From Lewinella sp. 4G2 (GTDB lineage: Bacteria; Bacteroidota; Bacteroidia; Chitinophagales; Saprospiraceae): a DNA stretch of 64,000 bases. Position numbers and translations under genes: made by a program. Positions 8,101 through 14,755 of this stretch are shown here, in pieces; position 1 is the stretch's first letter, and every line of letters starts with the position of its first letter. The notes beneath the pieces are model-generated. The model was not told the origin of the DNA, did no database searches, and saw only the letters and a list, made by a program, of their open reading frames with translations. The stretch is from the NCBI RefSeq assembly GCF_001625015.1, contig NZ_LVWJ02000014.1, positions 1,178,001 through 1,242,000 of the forward strand, given 5' to 3'.

Positions 8101-8134
8101 CCGCCTCGCTATTCAACCATTGATAGCGGGGCGG
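8101..8134 (+). terminator. Hairpin between the leader ORF and the tRNA array
   Basis: CCGCCTCGCTAT (8101-8112) pairs with ATAGCGGGGCGG (8123-8134), 12 bp with one G-U pair and a 10-nt loop, followed by TTCTCATTC. The T-run is weak, so termination efficiency is uncertain. Its position 43 nt after the leader stop would suit an attenuator. Confidence 0.5.
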
Positions 8135-8212
8135 TTCTCATTCAGGGTGATCCACGAACTCCTCACGCTACCAAACTGGGATATAGTTCATCTGGAAGAA
8201 CACCGGGATACG

Positions 8213-8234
8213 ACCACGCAGTAGCAGCGAAGCT
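8213..8234 (-). repeat. 22-bp micro-element inside tRNA-Arg, copy 1
   Basis: The reverse complement is identical to the copy at 56910-56931. It lies between tRNA positions 36 and 37. Confidence 0.85.
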
Positions 8235-8253
8235 CAGCCGGAGGTGGCGGGTT

Positions 8254-8275
8254 AGCTGCGCTGCTACTTCGTGGT
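8254..8275 (+). repeat. 22-bp micro-element inside tRNA-Arg, copy 2
   Basis: Differs at one base from the copy at 23362-23383. It lies inside the T loop (between T55 and C56) in inverted orientation to copy 1. Confidence 0.85.
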
Positions 8276-8295
8276 CGACTCCTGCTATCCCAACT

Positions 8296-8372
8296 CAGTA
8301 AGTATACCCCACTGGCCGGGGTGCTCGCGCGGTTGGTGCGGGTCAGGACAAGTTCGATGCTTGGCTTACTCC
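8296..8372 (+). tRNA. Divergent tRNA-like sequence, possible Asn(GTT)
   Basis: The sequence can be folded as a 77-nt cloverleaf. The acceptor is CAGTAAG/CTTACTC (C1-C72 mismatched), the D stem TACC/GGTG, the anticodon stem TCGCG/TGCGG with loop CGGTTGG (GTT at 34-36, but G instead of U33), and the T arm ACAAG-TTCGATG-CTTGG. It fills exactly the slot between the split tRNA-Arg and tRNA-Gln, which supports a tRNA origin. G33 argues that it is decayed or not a normal decoder. Confidence 0.35.
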
Positions 8373-8382
8373 CTCCCTTTAC

Positions 8383-8454
8383 GGACCCGTCGTATAACGG
8401 CTAGTACCCCTGGTTTTGGTCCAGGTAGTTGAGGTTCAATTCCTTGCGGGTCTG
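8383..8454 (+). tRNA. tRNA-Gln(TTG)
   Basis: A 72-nt cloverleaf: acceptor GGACCCG/CGGGTCT, D arm GTAT-AACGGCTA-GTAC, anticodon loop TTTTGGT (TTG at 34-36), T arm TGAGG-TTCAATT-CCTTG and G73, a known Gln identity base. First fully regular member of the array; 10 nt to the next tRNA. Confidence 0.93.
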
Positions 8455-8464
8455 CGTTTTTTTT

Positions 8465-8539
8465 GCTCCGGTAGCCAAATTGGAATAAGGCACCACACTT
8501 TCACTGTGGAGATTGCGGGTTCAAGCCCCGTCCGGAGTA
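8465..8539 (+). tRNA. tRNA-Glu(TTC)
   Basis: A 75-nt cloverleaf: acceptor GCTCCGG/CCGGAGT, anticodon stem CCACA/TGTGG with loop CTTTCAC (TTC at 34-36), T loop TTCAAGC and A73. CCA is not encoded. Confidence 0.92.
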
Positions 8540-8541
8540 CT

Positions 8542-8615
8542 GTGCATAGGCCCCTGCTGAGAGGGGGGCTGGATTGTGATTCCAGTTGTTGTGGGTTTGA
8601 ATCCCATTATGCACC
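8542..8615 (+). tRNA. tRNA-His(GTG)
   Basis: A 74-nt cloverleaf: acceptor GTGCATA/TATGCAC, anticodon stem CTGGA/TCCAG with loop TTGTGAT (GTG at 34-36), T arm GTGGG-TTTGAAT-CCCAT and the His identity base C73. The base before the acceptor is T, so the extra 5' G typical of tRNA-His is not encoded at -1 in this alignment. It lies 2 nt after tRNA-Glu. Confidence 0.92.
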
Positions 8616-8619
8616 CATT

Positions 8620-8692
8620 GGCTAGGTAGCTCAGTTGGTAGAGCGGTTGCTTGAAGCGTAGCGCGTCCCAGGTTCAAGTCCTGGTCTAGCCA
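8620..8692 (+). tRNA. tRNA with anticodon GAA (Phe-like), unusual loop
   Basis: A regular 73-nt cloverleaf (acceptor GGCTAGG/TCTAGCC, D arm GCTC-AGTTGGTA-GAGC, T arm CCAGG-TTCAAGT-CCTGG, A73). The anticodon loop is TTGAAGC, giving GAA at 34-36 with G37 and C38; the separate tRNA-Phe at 7498-7570 has the classical A37-A38. A second Phe isodecoder is the simplest reading, but recoding or decay is possible. Confidence 0.8.
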
Positions 8693-8700
8693 CCTATAAT

Positions 8701-8772
8701 GGTCTCATCGTACAACGGAGAGTATGGCGGATTGTCTATCCGCAGATCGGGGTTCGATTCCCCGTGGGACCG
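8701..8772 (+). tRNA. tRNA-Asp(GTC), U37
   Basis: A 72-nt cloverleaf: acceptor GGTCTCA/TGGGACC, D arm GTAC-AACGGAGA-GTAT, anticodon stem GCGGA/TCCGC with loop TTGTCTA (GTC at 34-36), T arm CGGGG-TTCGATT-CCCCG and the Asp identity base G73. Position 37 is T, where a purine is nearly universal. Confidence 0.88.
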
Positions 8773-8870
8773 CTTAGAGATATTTGATATGTGACATGTG
8801 ATATGTGATATGTGAGGACTGAATTACCATGACTCTCCAAAATATCAGTTACAGTCAATCAAATCACCAT

Positions 8871-8943
8871 TCCTCGTTAGCTCAGTTGGTAGAGCAGCGC
8901 ACTTTTAATGCGCGAGTCGTTGGTTCGATCCCAACACGGGGAA
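8871..8943 (+). tRNA. tRNA-Lys(TTT)
   Basis: A 73-nt cloverleaf: acceptor TCCTCGT/ACGGGGA, D arm GCTC-AGTTGGTA-GAGC, anticodon stem GCGCA/TGCGC with loop CTTTTAA (TTT at 34-36), T arm GTTGG-TTCGATC-CCAAC and A73. It is separated from tRNA-Asp by 98 nt containing short TGTGATATG-type direct repeats. Confidence 0.94.
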
Positions 8944-9257
8944 CACTTTTCTGGCCATAAGGATGGTCAGCTGTTGATGGATGTACGGTAGTACCTCTAA
9001 CAGCGGTAGCGGAGCAAAGCGACTGATTCAGCGGCAGCCAATCGCATATCGAGAATCAAATATCGCATATCCTTCAAGGCGGCAGCCAATCGTCTATCAA
9101 GTATCGTCTATCAGCTATCGTCTATCGTTAATAGCGGTAGCGGAGCGAAGCGACTGCAACAGCCAATCAGTCCTCACTTTTCGAGAGCACGAAGTACTGC
9201 GAAGCAAATCGCCAATCAAATAAACCCACCCAACCTCCTCCCCGTTATGGTCTCCGC
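8944..9257. repeat. Non-coding stretch of short direct repeats
   Basis: No gene is seen. It holds two copies of a GCGGTAGCGGAGC(A/G)AAGCGACT unit (near 9002 and 9125), two of GCGGCAGCCAATCG (near 9031 and 9081), and several CTATC/ATATCG direct repeats. It separates the tRNA array from the MtfA-like gene. Confidence 0.6.
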
Positions 9258-10085
9258 ATGAACCCCCTAAAAGCCATCTACCTAACCTGCGCCTGCCTCA
9301 TCGCTATGGGCATCCTCCTTACCCTGGCTACGGATGGACCGCCTTACTCCGCACTCATGATTCTCCCGGCCATCGCCGCGGCGGGGGCCTACACCCTGGC
9401 TCCTCAGATCATGTGGTGGTGGTGGCAACGCAATCCGCCGGACCTGCCCACCGAATTGGCGGCTTTGCTGAACCGTTTTGACCTCTACCGGTCCCTCGAC
9501 CTCGCCGGGAAGCGGGAATTTCGCCGCCGCACCTTTCTGCTGAAGGAGGCGACCCACCTGCACGGTCAGGCCATCGAGGAGTTCCCGGAGGACGTTCGGA
9601 TCATGGTCGCGGCCTCCGCCGCAACGGTTACCTACTACCGAAAGGAGTTCTTACTGGACCACTTTGATACCATCATCTTCTACCGCCACGCCTTTCCGAC
9701 GCCACTCATTGATAAGCTCCACACCAGCGAATTGCACGAGCCGGACGGCGCCATTATTTGGACGCTCAATTACTTCCTGCGCTCCGCCGTGGAACCGCAG
9801 AAATACCTTCACCTGGGCCTGTACGAATATACTCGCGCCCTTTTTTACCTGGAACCCCAGCTGCGTACTGCCATGACAGATCATGCACTGAATTACCCGC
9901 AGATTGAATCCATCACGCAATTCAGTGAAGAGGCGCTTAAGGAGTTCGTTGGGTTGGACGAATTGGATCTCCCGGCCATCACCAATGTCCTTTACCACAC
10001 CCACGGAGCCGCTTTTGCTCGCCTGGAGCCTGCCATTTTTACGGCGGTGGAAGACTTGGTTACGCGAAAGGTCATCCTGGTTTAG
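9258..10085 (+). CDS. MtfA-like (peptidase M90 fold) protein lacking the HExxH motif
   Basis: The protein has 275 residues. Two N-terminal membrane segments (about residues 5-25 and 32-52, ending before WWWWQRNPPDLP) precede a soluble domain. That domain resembles the MtfA zinc-peptidase family (FRRRTFLLKEA, VRIMVAASAATVTYYRKEFLLDHFDTIIFYRHAF). Where MtfA carries HExxH, this protein reads HLGLYEYTRALFY, so the zinc site is not recognisable. It may be a non-catalytic relative or a family with a different active site. The family call rests on general pattern only and is moderate. It stands between the tRNA array and mqnC. Confidence 0.5.
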   Translation: MNPLKAIYLTCACLIAMGILLTLATDGPPYSALMILPAIAAAGAYTLAPQIMWWWWQRNPPDLPTELAALLNRFDLYRSLDLAGKREFRRRTFLLKEATHLHGQAIEEFPEDVRIMVAASAATVTYYRKEFLLDHFDTIIFYRHAFPTPLIDKLHTSELHEPDGAIIWTLNYFLRSAVEPQKYLHLGLYEYTRALFYLEPQLRTAMTDHALNYPQIESITQFSEEALKEFVGLDELDLPAITNVLYHTHGAAFARLEPAIFTAVEDLVTRKVILV

Positions 10086-10110
10086 GTTGAATCCTCCCGT
10101 CCCAAACCCG

Positions 10111-10128
10111 GCACCTGCGGCAGCGCCC
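10111..10128 (-). repeat. 18-bp dispersed word, copy 2
   Basis: Exact consensus, intergenic, 26 bp after the MtfA-like gene's stop. Confidence 0.9.
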
Positions 10129-10271
10129 ACGGCCGCAAGCAGCAACGCGGCTAACTCGTCCCGTAATCAGTTGAAGCGCCACAAGAGAACATCAGACTAA
10201 CTTTCAGAAAAAAATGAAAGTAAGGGCAACCACTACTGTTATGGCTTGTTCTATTGCTTCAATATCTAGCT

Positions 10272-11414
10272 ATGAATACCGCCGATCTACTGGAAAAAGC
10301 ACTGCGTAAAGAATGGCTCACCGCCGATGAAGGCGTGTGGCTGCTCGAAAACGCGGACACTTCCGAACTCATGTACGTCGCCAACCAGCTGCGTTTTCAG
10401 GCCGTGCCCGCCAACGACGTGACGTGGATCATCGATCGGAATTCCAACACGACCAACGTCTGTATCGCCAACTGTAAGTTCTGCAATTTCTACCGCCGGC
10501 CCGGCCACGAAGAGGCCTACACGACCACCATCGAAGAATACAAACCCAAGATCGAGGAAACCTTCGCCCTCGGTGGTGAACAGTTACTGCTGCAAGGCGG
10601 CCACCACCCCGACCTCGGGCTGGAATTTTACACTAACCTCTTCTCGGAACTCAAGGCTCTCTACCCCCGCCTGAAACTCCACGCCCTAGGCCCGCCGGAG
10701 ATCGCTCACATCGCCAAATTGGAAGGCATGAGCCACTACGACGTGCTCAAAGCCCTGAAAGAATCCGGTCTCGATAGCCTGCCCGGAGCCGGCGCAGAGA
10801 TTCTCAGCGACCGCGTCCGGAGGCTCATCAGTAAAGGCAAGTGTGGCGGGGAGGAGTGGCTCGACGTCATGCGCGCCGCCCACCAGCTCGACATCACCAC
10901 CTCTGCAACAATGATGTTCGGCCACATCGAAACCAACTGGGAGCGCATGGACCACCTTGTGCGGATGCGCGCCGTCCAGGCCGAAAAGCCGGACCACGCC
11001 AAGGGTTTCCTGGCCTTTATCCCCTGGCCGTTCCAGGATGAGGATACCATCCTCAAAAAGATCAAACGCGCCCGCAATTCGGTGACGGGTGACGAGTACA
11101 TCCGCATGATCGCTCTGAGCCGCATCATGCTGCCCAACGTCACCAACATCCAGGCGAGTTGGTTGACGGTCGGTAAGCAGGTCGCCCAGATTTGCCTTCA
11201 TTCCGGGGCCAATGATTTCGGTTCCATCATGATCGAAGAGAACGTTGTTTCCGCCGCCGGCGCCCGCTGGCGCTTCACGGCCGATGGCATTCAGGAGGCC
11301 ATCCGCGAAGCCGGTTTCCGCCCCCAACTCCGCACCCAGCAGTACGAATACCGTGATCTGCCGGAGCACATGCAGCAGCAGGAGTTGGACCGGGAGGCGT
11401 TGTTGGTGGATTGA
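10272..11414 (+). CDS. mqnC: Cyclic dehypoxanthinyl futalosine synthase MqnC (radical SAM)
   Basis: MqnC cyclises dehypoxanthine futalosine in the futalosine route to menaquinone. The start at 10272 (MNTADLLEKALRKEW) gives 380 residues. The radical-SAM cluster motif is C-IAN-C-KF-C near residues 67-74 (TNVCIANCKFCNFYRRPG). GGEQLLLQGGHHPDLG and SLPGAGAEILSDRVR follow, and MMFGHIET and the C-terminal GANDFGSIMIEENVVSAAG are typical of MqnC/MqnE-type enzymes. The gene stands alone, with no other mqn genes in the window. It is convergent with fdhD, only 15 bp apart. Confidence 0.92.
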   Translation: MNTADLLEKALRKEWLTADEGVWLLENADTSELMYVANQLRFQAVPANDVTWIIDRNSNTTNVCIANCKFCNFYRRPGHEEAYTTTIEEYKPKIEETFALGGEQLLLQGGHHPDLGLEFYTNLFSELKALYPRLKLHALGPPEIAHIAKLEGMSHYDVLKALKESGLDSLPGAGAEILSDRVRRLISKGKCGGEEWLDVMRAAHQLDITTSATMMFGHIETNWERMDHLVRMRAVQAEKPDHAKGFLAFIPWPFQDEDTILKKIKRARNSVTGDEYIRMIALSRIMLPNVTNIQASWLTVGKQVAQICLHSGANDFGSIMIEENVVSAAGARWRFTADGIQEAIREAGFRPQLRTQQYEYRDLPEHMQQQELDREALLVD

Positions 11415-11429
11415 TTTTCGGACACCTGC

Positions 11430-12266
11430 TTATCCTGTATTTTCCGTAATTCTTTCCGAGCCGCAGTAACAGTTGAATCCCCCCGGCTTCACAAATCCAC
11501 AGAGCGTCATCGACTGGTCTTCCGCTAATTCGACGGCTAAACTGGAAGGAGCACCTACGGCTACCACGCAACGGATTCCCGCCATGGCCGCCTTCTGCAC
11601 GAGCTCAAAACTGGCCCGCCCGCTTAGGACTACGAAATGATCTTCCAGGGGTAAGCGCGCTTCTCGAAACGCCCACCCGAGTACTTTATCCATCGCGTTA
11701 TGGCGGCCTACGTCCTCGGCGTGGTGCAAGAGTTCGCCTGTTAAACTGAATAGTCCCACACCGTGAATCCCACCCGTGCGCGCAAAGCTTTTTTGGGCTT
11801 CACGTAGTACGTCCGGGGCGGTCGAGATTACCGCTGCGTCTAGCTGCCACTTTAACAACGTTTCCGGAAAAGGTAGCGCCGCGTGCACCTGTTCGAGGGA
11901 GGTTTTGCCGCACACGCCACAGCTACTCGTCGTGTAGCCGTGCCGTTCGAGTCGCTGCCAATCGATGATAACTCCCGGGGCAGTTTTCACGACTATGGTG
12001 TTCCGTCCGGACTCGCTCTTTGCATCTCGGTGCGCCACGCTCACCACTTCGGCGGGCTCGCTCAGAATGCCTTCGGAGAACAGAAAGCCCAGTGCCAGGT
12101 CATGGTCCTGCCCCGGCGTGCGCATCGTGATCGCTACGCTTTTAGGGGCGCTGCCGCGGGTGCCTTGTAATTGGATTTGCAAGGGGGATTCTACGGCTAA
12201 ATGGTCGTCCACTTTCTGCCGGACCGGACCCCGAAACCGATGGATTCGCATCGGCAGGGAAGCCAT
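11430..12266 (-). CDS. fdhD: Formate dehydrogenase accessory sulfurtransferase FdhD
   Basis: FdhD delivers sulfur from IscS to the bis-MGD cofactor of formate dehydrogenase. The 278 residues contain the essential SCGVCGKTS motif with its two sulfur-carrying cysteines near residue 117. DVGRHNAMDKV, VLSGRASFELVQKAAMAGI and the C-terminal LCGFVKPGGFNCYCG follow. Its ATG overlaps the stop of the upstream secreted-protein gene (TAATG at 12268-12264), implying translational coupling. One copy of the 18-bp word lies in frame inside it and encodes GTRGSAP near residue 37. No formate dehydrogenase gene is in the window. Confidence 0.93.
   Translation of the reverse strand: MASLPMRIHRFRGPVRQKVDDHLAVESPLQIQLQGTRGSAPKSVAITMRTPGQDHDLALGFLFSEGILSEPAEVVSVAHRDAKSESGRNTIVVKTAPGVIIDWQRLERHGYTTSSCGVCGKTSLEQVHAALPFPETLLKWQLDAAVISTAPDVLREAQKSFARTGGIHGVGLFSLTGELLHHAEDVGRHNAMDKVLGWAFREARLPLEDHFVVLSGRASFELVQKAAMAGIRCVVAVGAPSSLAVELAEDQSMTLCGFVKPGGFNCYCGSERITENTG
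12146..12163 (+). repeat. 18-bp dispersed word, copy 3 (inside fdhD)
   Basis: GGGCGCTGCCGCGGGTGC on the plus strand; the minus-strand gene reads it in frame as part of QGTRGSAP. Confidence 0.88.
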
Positions 12267-12994
12267 TAACGGGGGGAGTTTATGTAGGTAAGGAGTTGAA
12301 TCAGGTCCTGCTCATCCTTCGGGTTGAGGCGGTTCTTTTTAAAGTAGGCGTAGGCAGCCTGGTTTTGACCGAGGTCCAGTGCAGCGAGGACGTCCTTCTT
12401 CTTATCGGCCCGGATCAACCTCCCGTTGCTAGCCAGGTAGGTGATTTGCCGCTTTTTGAGCTTACGGACGGCCTCGCTGGTGTCGAACATATTTTTTTGG
12501 GGTGGGTCCTGCCACTCGGCCGTATGCTTGATGAGGACCTGGTTATCGGTATCCCGGTAGAGAACCTGGTAGATGACCATCTCCGCCCCTTCGGATTGGA
12601 CGACGAAGTAGTCGTCTCCCAATTGCGCCTCGCGGACCATGGTTGTGTAGATCTCGTAAATATCCTCACCGTCCTTGATCTCAAATTTCTGGTCGATCAG
12701 CCGGTACCGGCCCTGAACGGTGGCCGTTTCGTTAGTGGTCGTCCGAATGACGAGCTCTTCCCATTCGGGGCGGAGGTAGGCAGTTTCCGGGGTGAGTTCC
12801 AGCGTGGCGGGCGGGGCACTGGCGTAGAAGGTGCCACCGGATTGCAGTGCGGCGGAGGCATCCTGGCGGTTGAACATATCGTTCGTTGCCCGGCTGTTGG
12901 GGCGGACTTCTTCACGGAGATCAAGGTTCTCCTTTTCTTGAGCGGCAAGTGAAAAAGTGAGGCAGATACAGATAAGGAAGAGAAGCGTACGCAT
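12266..12994 (-). CDS. Secreted protein of unknown function
   Basis: The protein has 242 residues from the ATG at 12994. A classical signal peptide (MRTLLFLICICLTFSLAAQ) precedes a polar mature part with no family that I recognise. The mature region has several beta-rich segments (EELVIRTTTNETATVQGRYRLIDQKFEIK, DYFVVQSEGAEMVIYQVLYRD). Near the C-terminus is a lysine-rich AVRKLKKRQITYLASNGRLIRADKKKDVLAALDL stretch. It is probably periplasmic. Its stop overlaps the fdhD start, so the two are cotranscribed. No function is proposed. Confidence 0.7.
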   Translation of the reverse strand: MRTLLFLICICLTFSLAAQEKENLDLREEVRPNSRATNDMFNRQDASAALQSGGTFYASAPPATLELTPETAYLRPEWEELVIRTTTNETATVQGRYRLIDQKFEIKDGEDIYEIYTTMVREAQLGDDYFVVQSEGAEMVIYQVLYRDTDNQVLIKHTAEWQDPPQKNMFDTSEAVRKLKKRQITYLASNGRLIRADKKKDVLAALDLGQNQAAYAYFKKNRLNPKDEQDLIQLLTYINSPR

Positions 12995-13144
12995 GGTTTG
13001 AGGGTGTTGGGTTAACAGCAAAAATATACGAATTCTTTCGGGCTGGTCCGATTCAGCAGTCTCTTGGCGGGCTGGTCCGGGCGCTTAGCATACCTTTCAG
13101 TGAATGGGGTCCATCCCTGACGCCGGAGGTGCCGGTTCCCATTG

Positions 13145-14395
13145 CTACGCACCTGCGTCAGCGCCCCGATCAAGTTCCGCGCTGATCTCTTTTGGGTAGC
13201 AAAGGAAGTGCTTGGTGAAGGTGCGCGGCGCGATGCCGAAGGTGGAAGCCTGGGACATGGGGGTAACGGAGCCGTCCTTCTTCAGGACCATGATCTCATC
13301 CTTGTGAATGGTGTACGCGCTGTTAGATTCCTCACCGATGATGAGGAACTTTTCGGCCCCACGGGGGAGGTCACGATTATTCGCCAGTGCCTCACGGACG
13401 CGACGGATGTAACCTTCGGGGAAGGGTTTGTCGGAAAATTCCAGCCGAAAAAGGCGGCGGTGTACCAGGCCGTAGCTGAGGTAGGAGAGCAAGGCGTCCG
13501 GATGCTTGCACCAAGCCTTGACGGCGGAGGAAATGTCCGTATCGTCGAGCTCCGCGAAGCAGTCGAGCAGTTCGTTGCGACGATTGTGGAAATCTTCACC
13601 GGTGATCTTGTTGCTGAGGAAGTATTCCAGCGTGGGTGGCGACCATACGGGCGTGCCAGCGTCATACAGTTCCCGGGCGCGCCGTAGGACGAGCTTGAGC
13701 ATTTGTTCCGCTGAGACGACGGTTTTGTGGAGGTAGACCTGCCAGTACATAATCCGGCGGCTGGTGAGGAATCGTTCGACGGAATAGACGCCCTTCTCTT
13801 CTACGACGAGGCGGCCATCCGCGACGTTGAGCATCTTAATAATGCGGTCATAGCCAATTACGCCTTCCGCAACACCGGTGAAGAAGCTGTCGCGGTTGAG
13901 GTAGTCCATCCGGTCCATATCGAGTTGGCCGGTAACGAGTTGGTGGAGGAAGTGCTTCTTGTACTTGCCCCGAAAGATCTTGATGGCTAGATCGAGCTTG
14001 CCGTCGAACTCATCGTTGAGGCGCTCCATGAAAAGCAGGGAAAGATCTTCGTGGTGCGCCTTGATGAGCGTGTTCTCCAGGGTGTGGGAGAAAGGTCCGT
14101 GGCCAATATCGTGGAGAAGAATGGCGATCTTGGCCGCCTCCGCCTCTCGCTTGTTGATCTTGACGCCCTTGCGCTTGAGGCTATCGATGGCCAGCGTCAT
14201 CAGGTGAAGGGCGCCCAATGCGTGGTGAAAGCGAGTGTGTAGTGCCCCCGGATATACGTAGTGGGTCAGGCTCACCTGCTTGATGCTCCGCAGGCGCTGA
14301 AAGTAGGGGTGCTCCACCAAATCAAAGAGGATGCCGTAGGGGATACTGACGAAGCCGTAGACGGGATCGTTGAGGATCTTATGGGTTTTCTCCAT
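13145..14395 (-). CDS. HD-domain phosphohydrolase (SAMHD1/dGTPase-like)
   Basis: The 416-residue protein opens with KILNDPVYGFVSIPYGILFDLVEHPYFQRLRSIKQ, typical of the YdhJ/SAMHD1-type HD family. The metal site is visible as TRFHHALGALH, then AILLHDIGHGPFSHTLE (the HD pair and downstream His), and DYLNRDSFFTGVAEG with the last Asp. These enzymes hydrolyse dNTPs or related phosphates; the substrate here is not determinable. The C-terminal tail ends in the translated 18-bp word (GADAGA), so the repeat supplied the natural stop region. Confidence 0.87.
   Translation of the reverse strand: MEKTHKILNDPVYGFVSIPYGILFDLVEHPYFQRLRSIKQVSLTHYVYPGALHTRFHHALGALHLMTLAIDSLKRKGVKINKREAEAAKIAILLHDIGHGPFSHTLENTLIKAHHEDLSLLFMERLNDEFDGKLDLAIKIFRGKYKKHFLHQLVTGQLDMDRMDYLNRDSFFTGVAEGVIGYDRIIKMLNVADGRLVVEEKGVYSVERFLTSRRIMYWQVYLHKTVVSAEQMLKLVLRRARELYDAGTPVWSPPTLEYFLSNKITGEDFHNRRNELLDCFAELDDTDISSAVKAWCKHPDALLSYLSYGLVHRRLFRLEFSDKPFPEGYIRRVREALANNRDLPRGAEKFLIIGEESNSAYTIHKDEIMVLKKDGSVTPMSQASTFGIAPRTFTKHFLCYPKEISAELDRGADAGA
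13149..13166 (-). repeat. 18-bp dispersed word, copy 4 (3' end of HD gene)
   Basis: GCACCTGCGTCAGCGCCC overlaps the last codons of the HD hydrolase gene, which read it as RGADAGA before the stop. The flank carries CCCATT about 8 nt before the word, as in several other copies. Confidence 0.88.
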
Positions 14396-14645
14396 GGGTG
14401 TAAACGGCTTTGAATCAGTAAGTGGCCCCTAAATCTATTGAGGGTGTCGTGGTTGCTCTATATAAAAGGTAGACGTTTGGCGGGCAGGGATGTTTTCCAA
14501 AGGGCTTGCCTATCCGTACATCATGAGTCTTCGCCAATCCGTTAATTTGACGTTAATGCCCGGATCGGTGGCGGCCGGACACAACCCTTCCTTTGGTCCA
14601 ATCATTTATACGTCTGACAATGCCGGCAAGCAACATTTAATGTGG
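14396..14645. other. Divergent intergenic region between HD hydrolase and Prc
   Basis: No gene is seen. The stretch separates divergent genes and ends at the prc promoter at 14646-14677. No repeat copy was noticed in it. Confidence 0.5.
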
Positions 14646-14677
14646 TTGTACGTCCGGTGCCTGCTGGCTTAAATTTG
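14646..14677 (+). promoter_or_regulatory. Bacteroidota-type promoter of prc
   Basis: TTG at 14646-14648, a 21-nt spacer, then TAAATTTG at 14670-14677. This matches the Bacteroidota primary-sigma pattern (TTG/N19-21/TAnnTTTG), 78 bp before the prc ATG. Confidence 0.65.
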
Positions 14678-14755
14678 TTCCTTGCGCTGACCCACCGAAT
14701 AATCGGGTTAGTTCTTGCGTTAGCAATTGTAATCCCAAGGGCAAACAACACCACT

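Larger units (their letters stand above)
8177..8293 (+). pseudogene. tRNA-Arg(ACG) interrupted by two inverted 22-bp elements
   Basis: Three segments (8177-8212, 8235-8253, 8276-8293) join to exactly 73 nt that fold as a tRNA. The acceptor is TGGGATA/TATCCCA (7 of 7 pairs), the D arm is GTTC-ATCTGGAA-GAAC, the T arm is GCGGG-TTCGACT-CCTGC and the discriminator is A73. The anticodon loop is ATACGCA (ACG at 34-36, C37 unusual, one G-G mismatch at 31/39). The interruptions are 22 bp each, at 8213-8234 (after position 36) and 8254-8275 (after T55). They are near-perfect reverse complements of each other (two mismatches), so the transcript would form a long duplex between anticodon loop and T loop. 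It is either a broken gene or, less likely, a processed one. Confidence 0.7.

Noticed and set aside
8101-8134. Strong intrinsic terminator of an upstream transcript
   Set aside because: The stem is good but the T-run is weak (TTCTCATTC), so only a possible attenuator or processing hairpin is claimed.
8177-8293. tRNA-Sec, because of the extra length
   Set aside because: The extra length is two 22-bp inserts; without them the tRNA has a standard 73 nt and anticodon ACG, not TCA.
8416-8625. A 69-codon plus-strand ORF
   Set aside because: It runs across the Gln, Glu and His tRNA genes; it is not coding.
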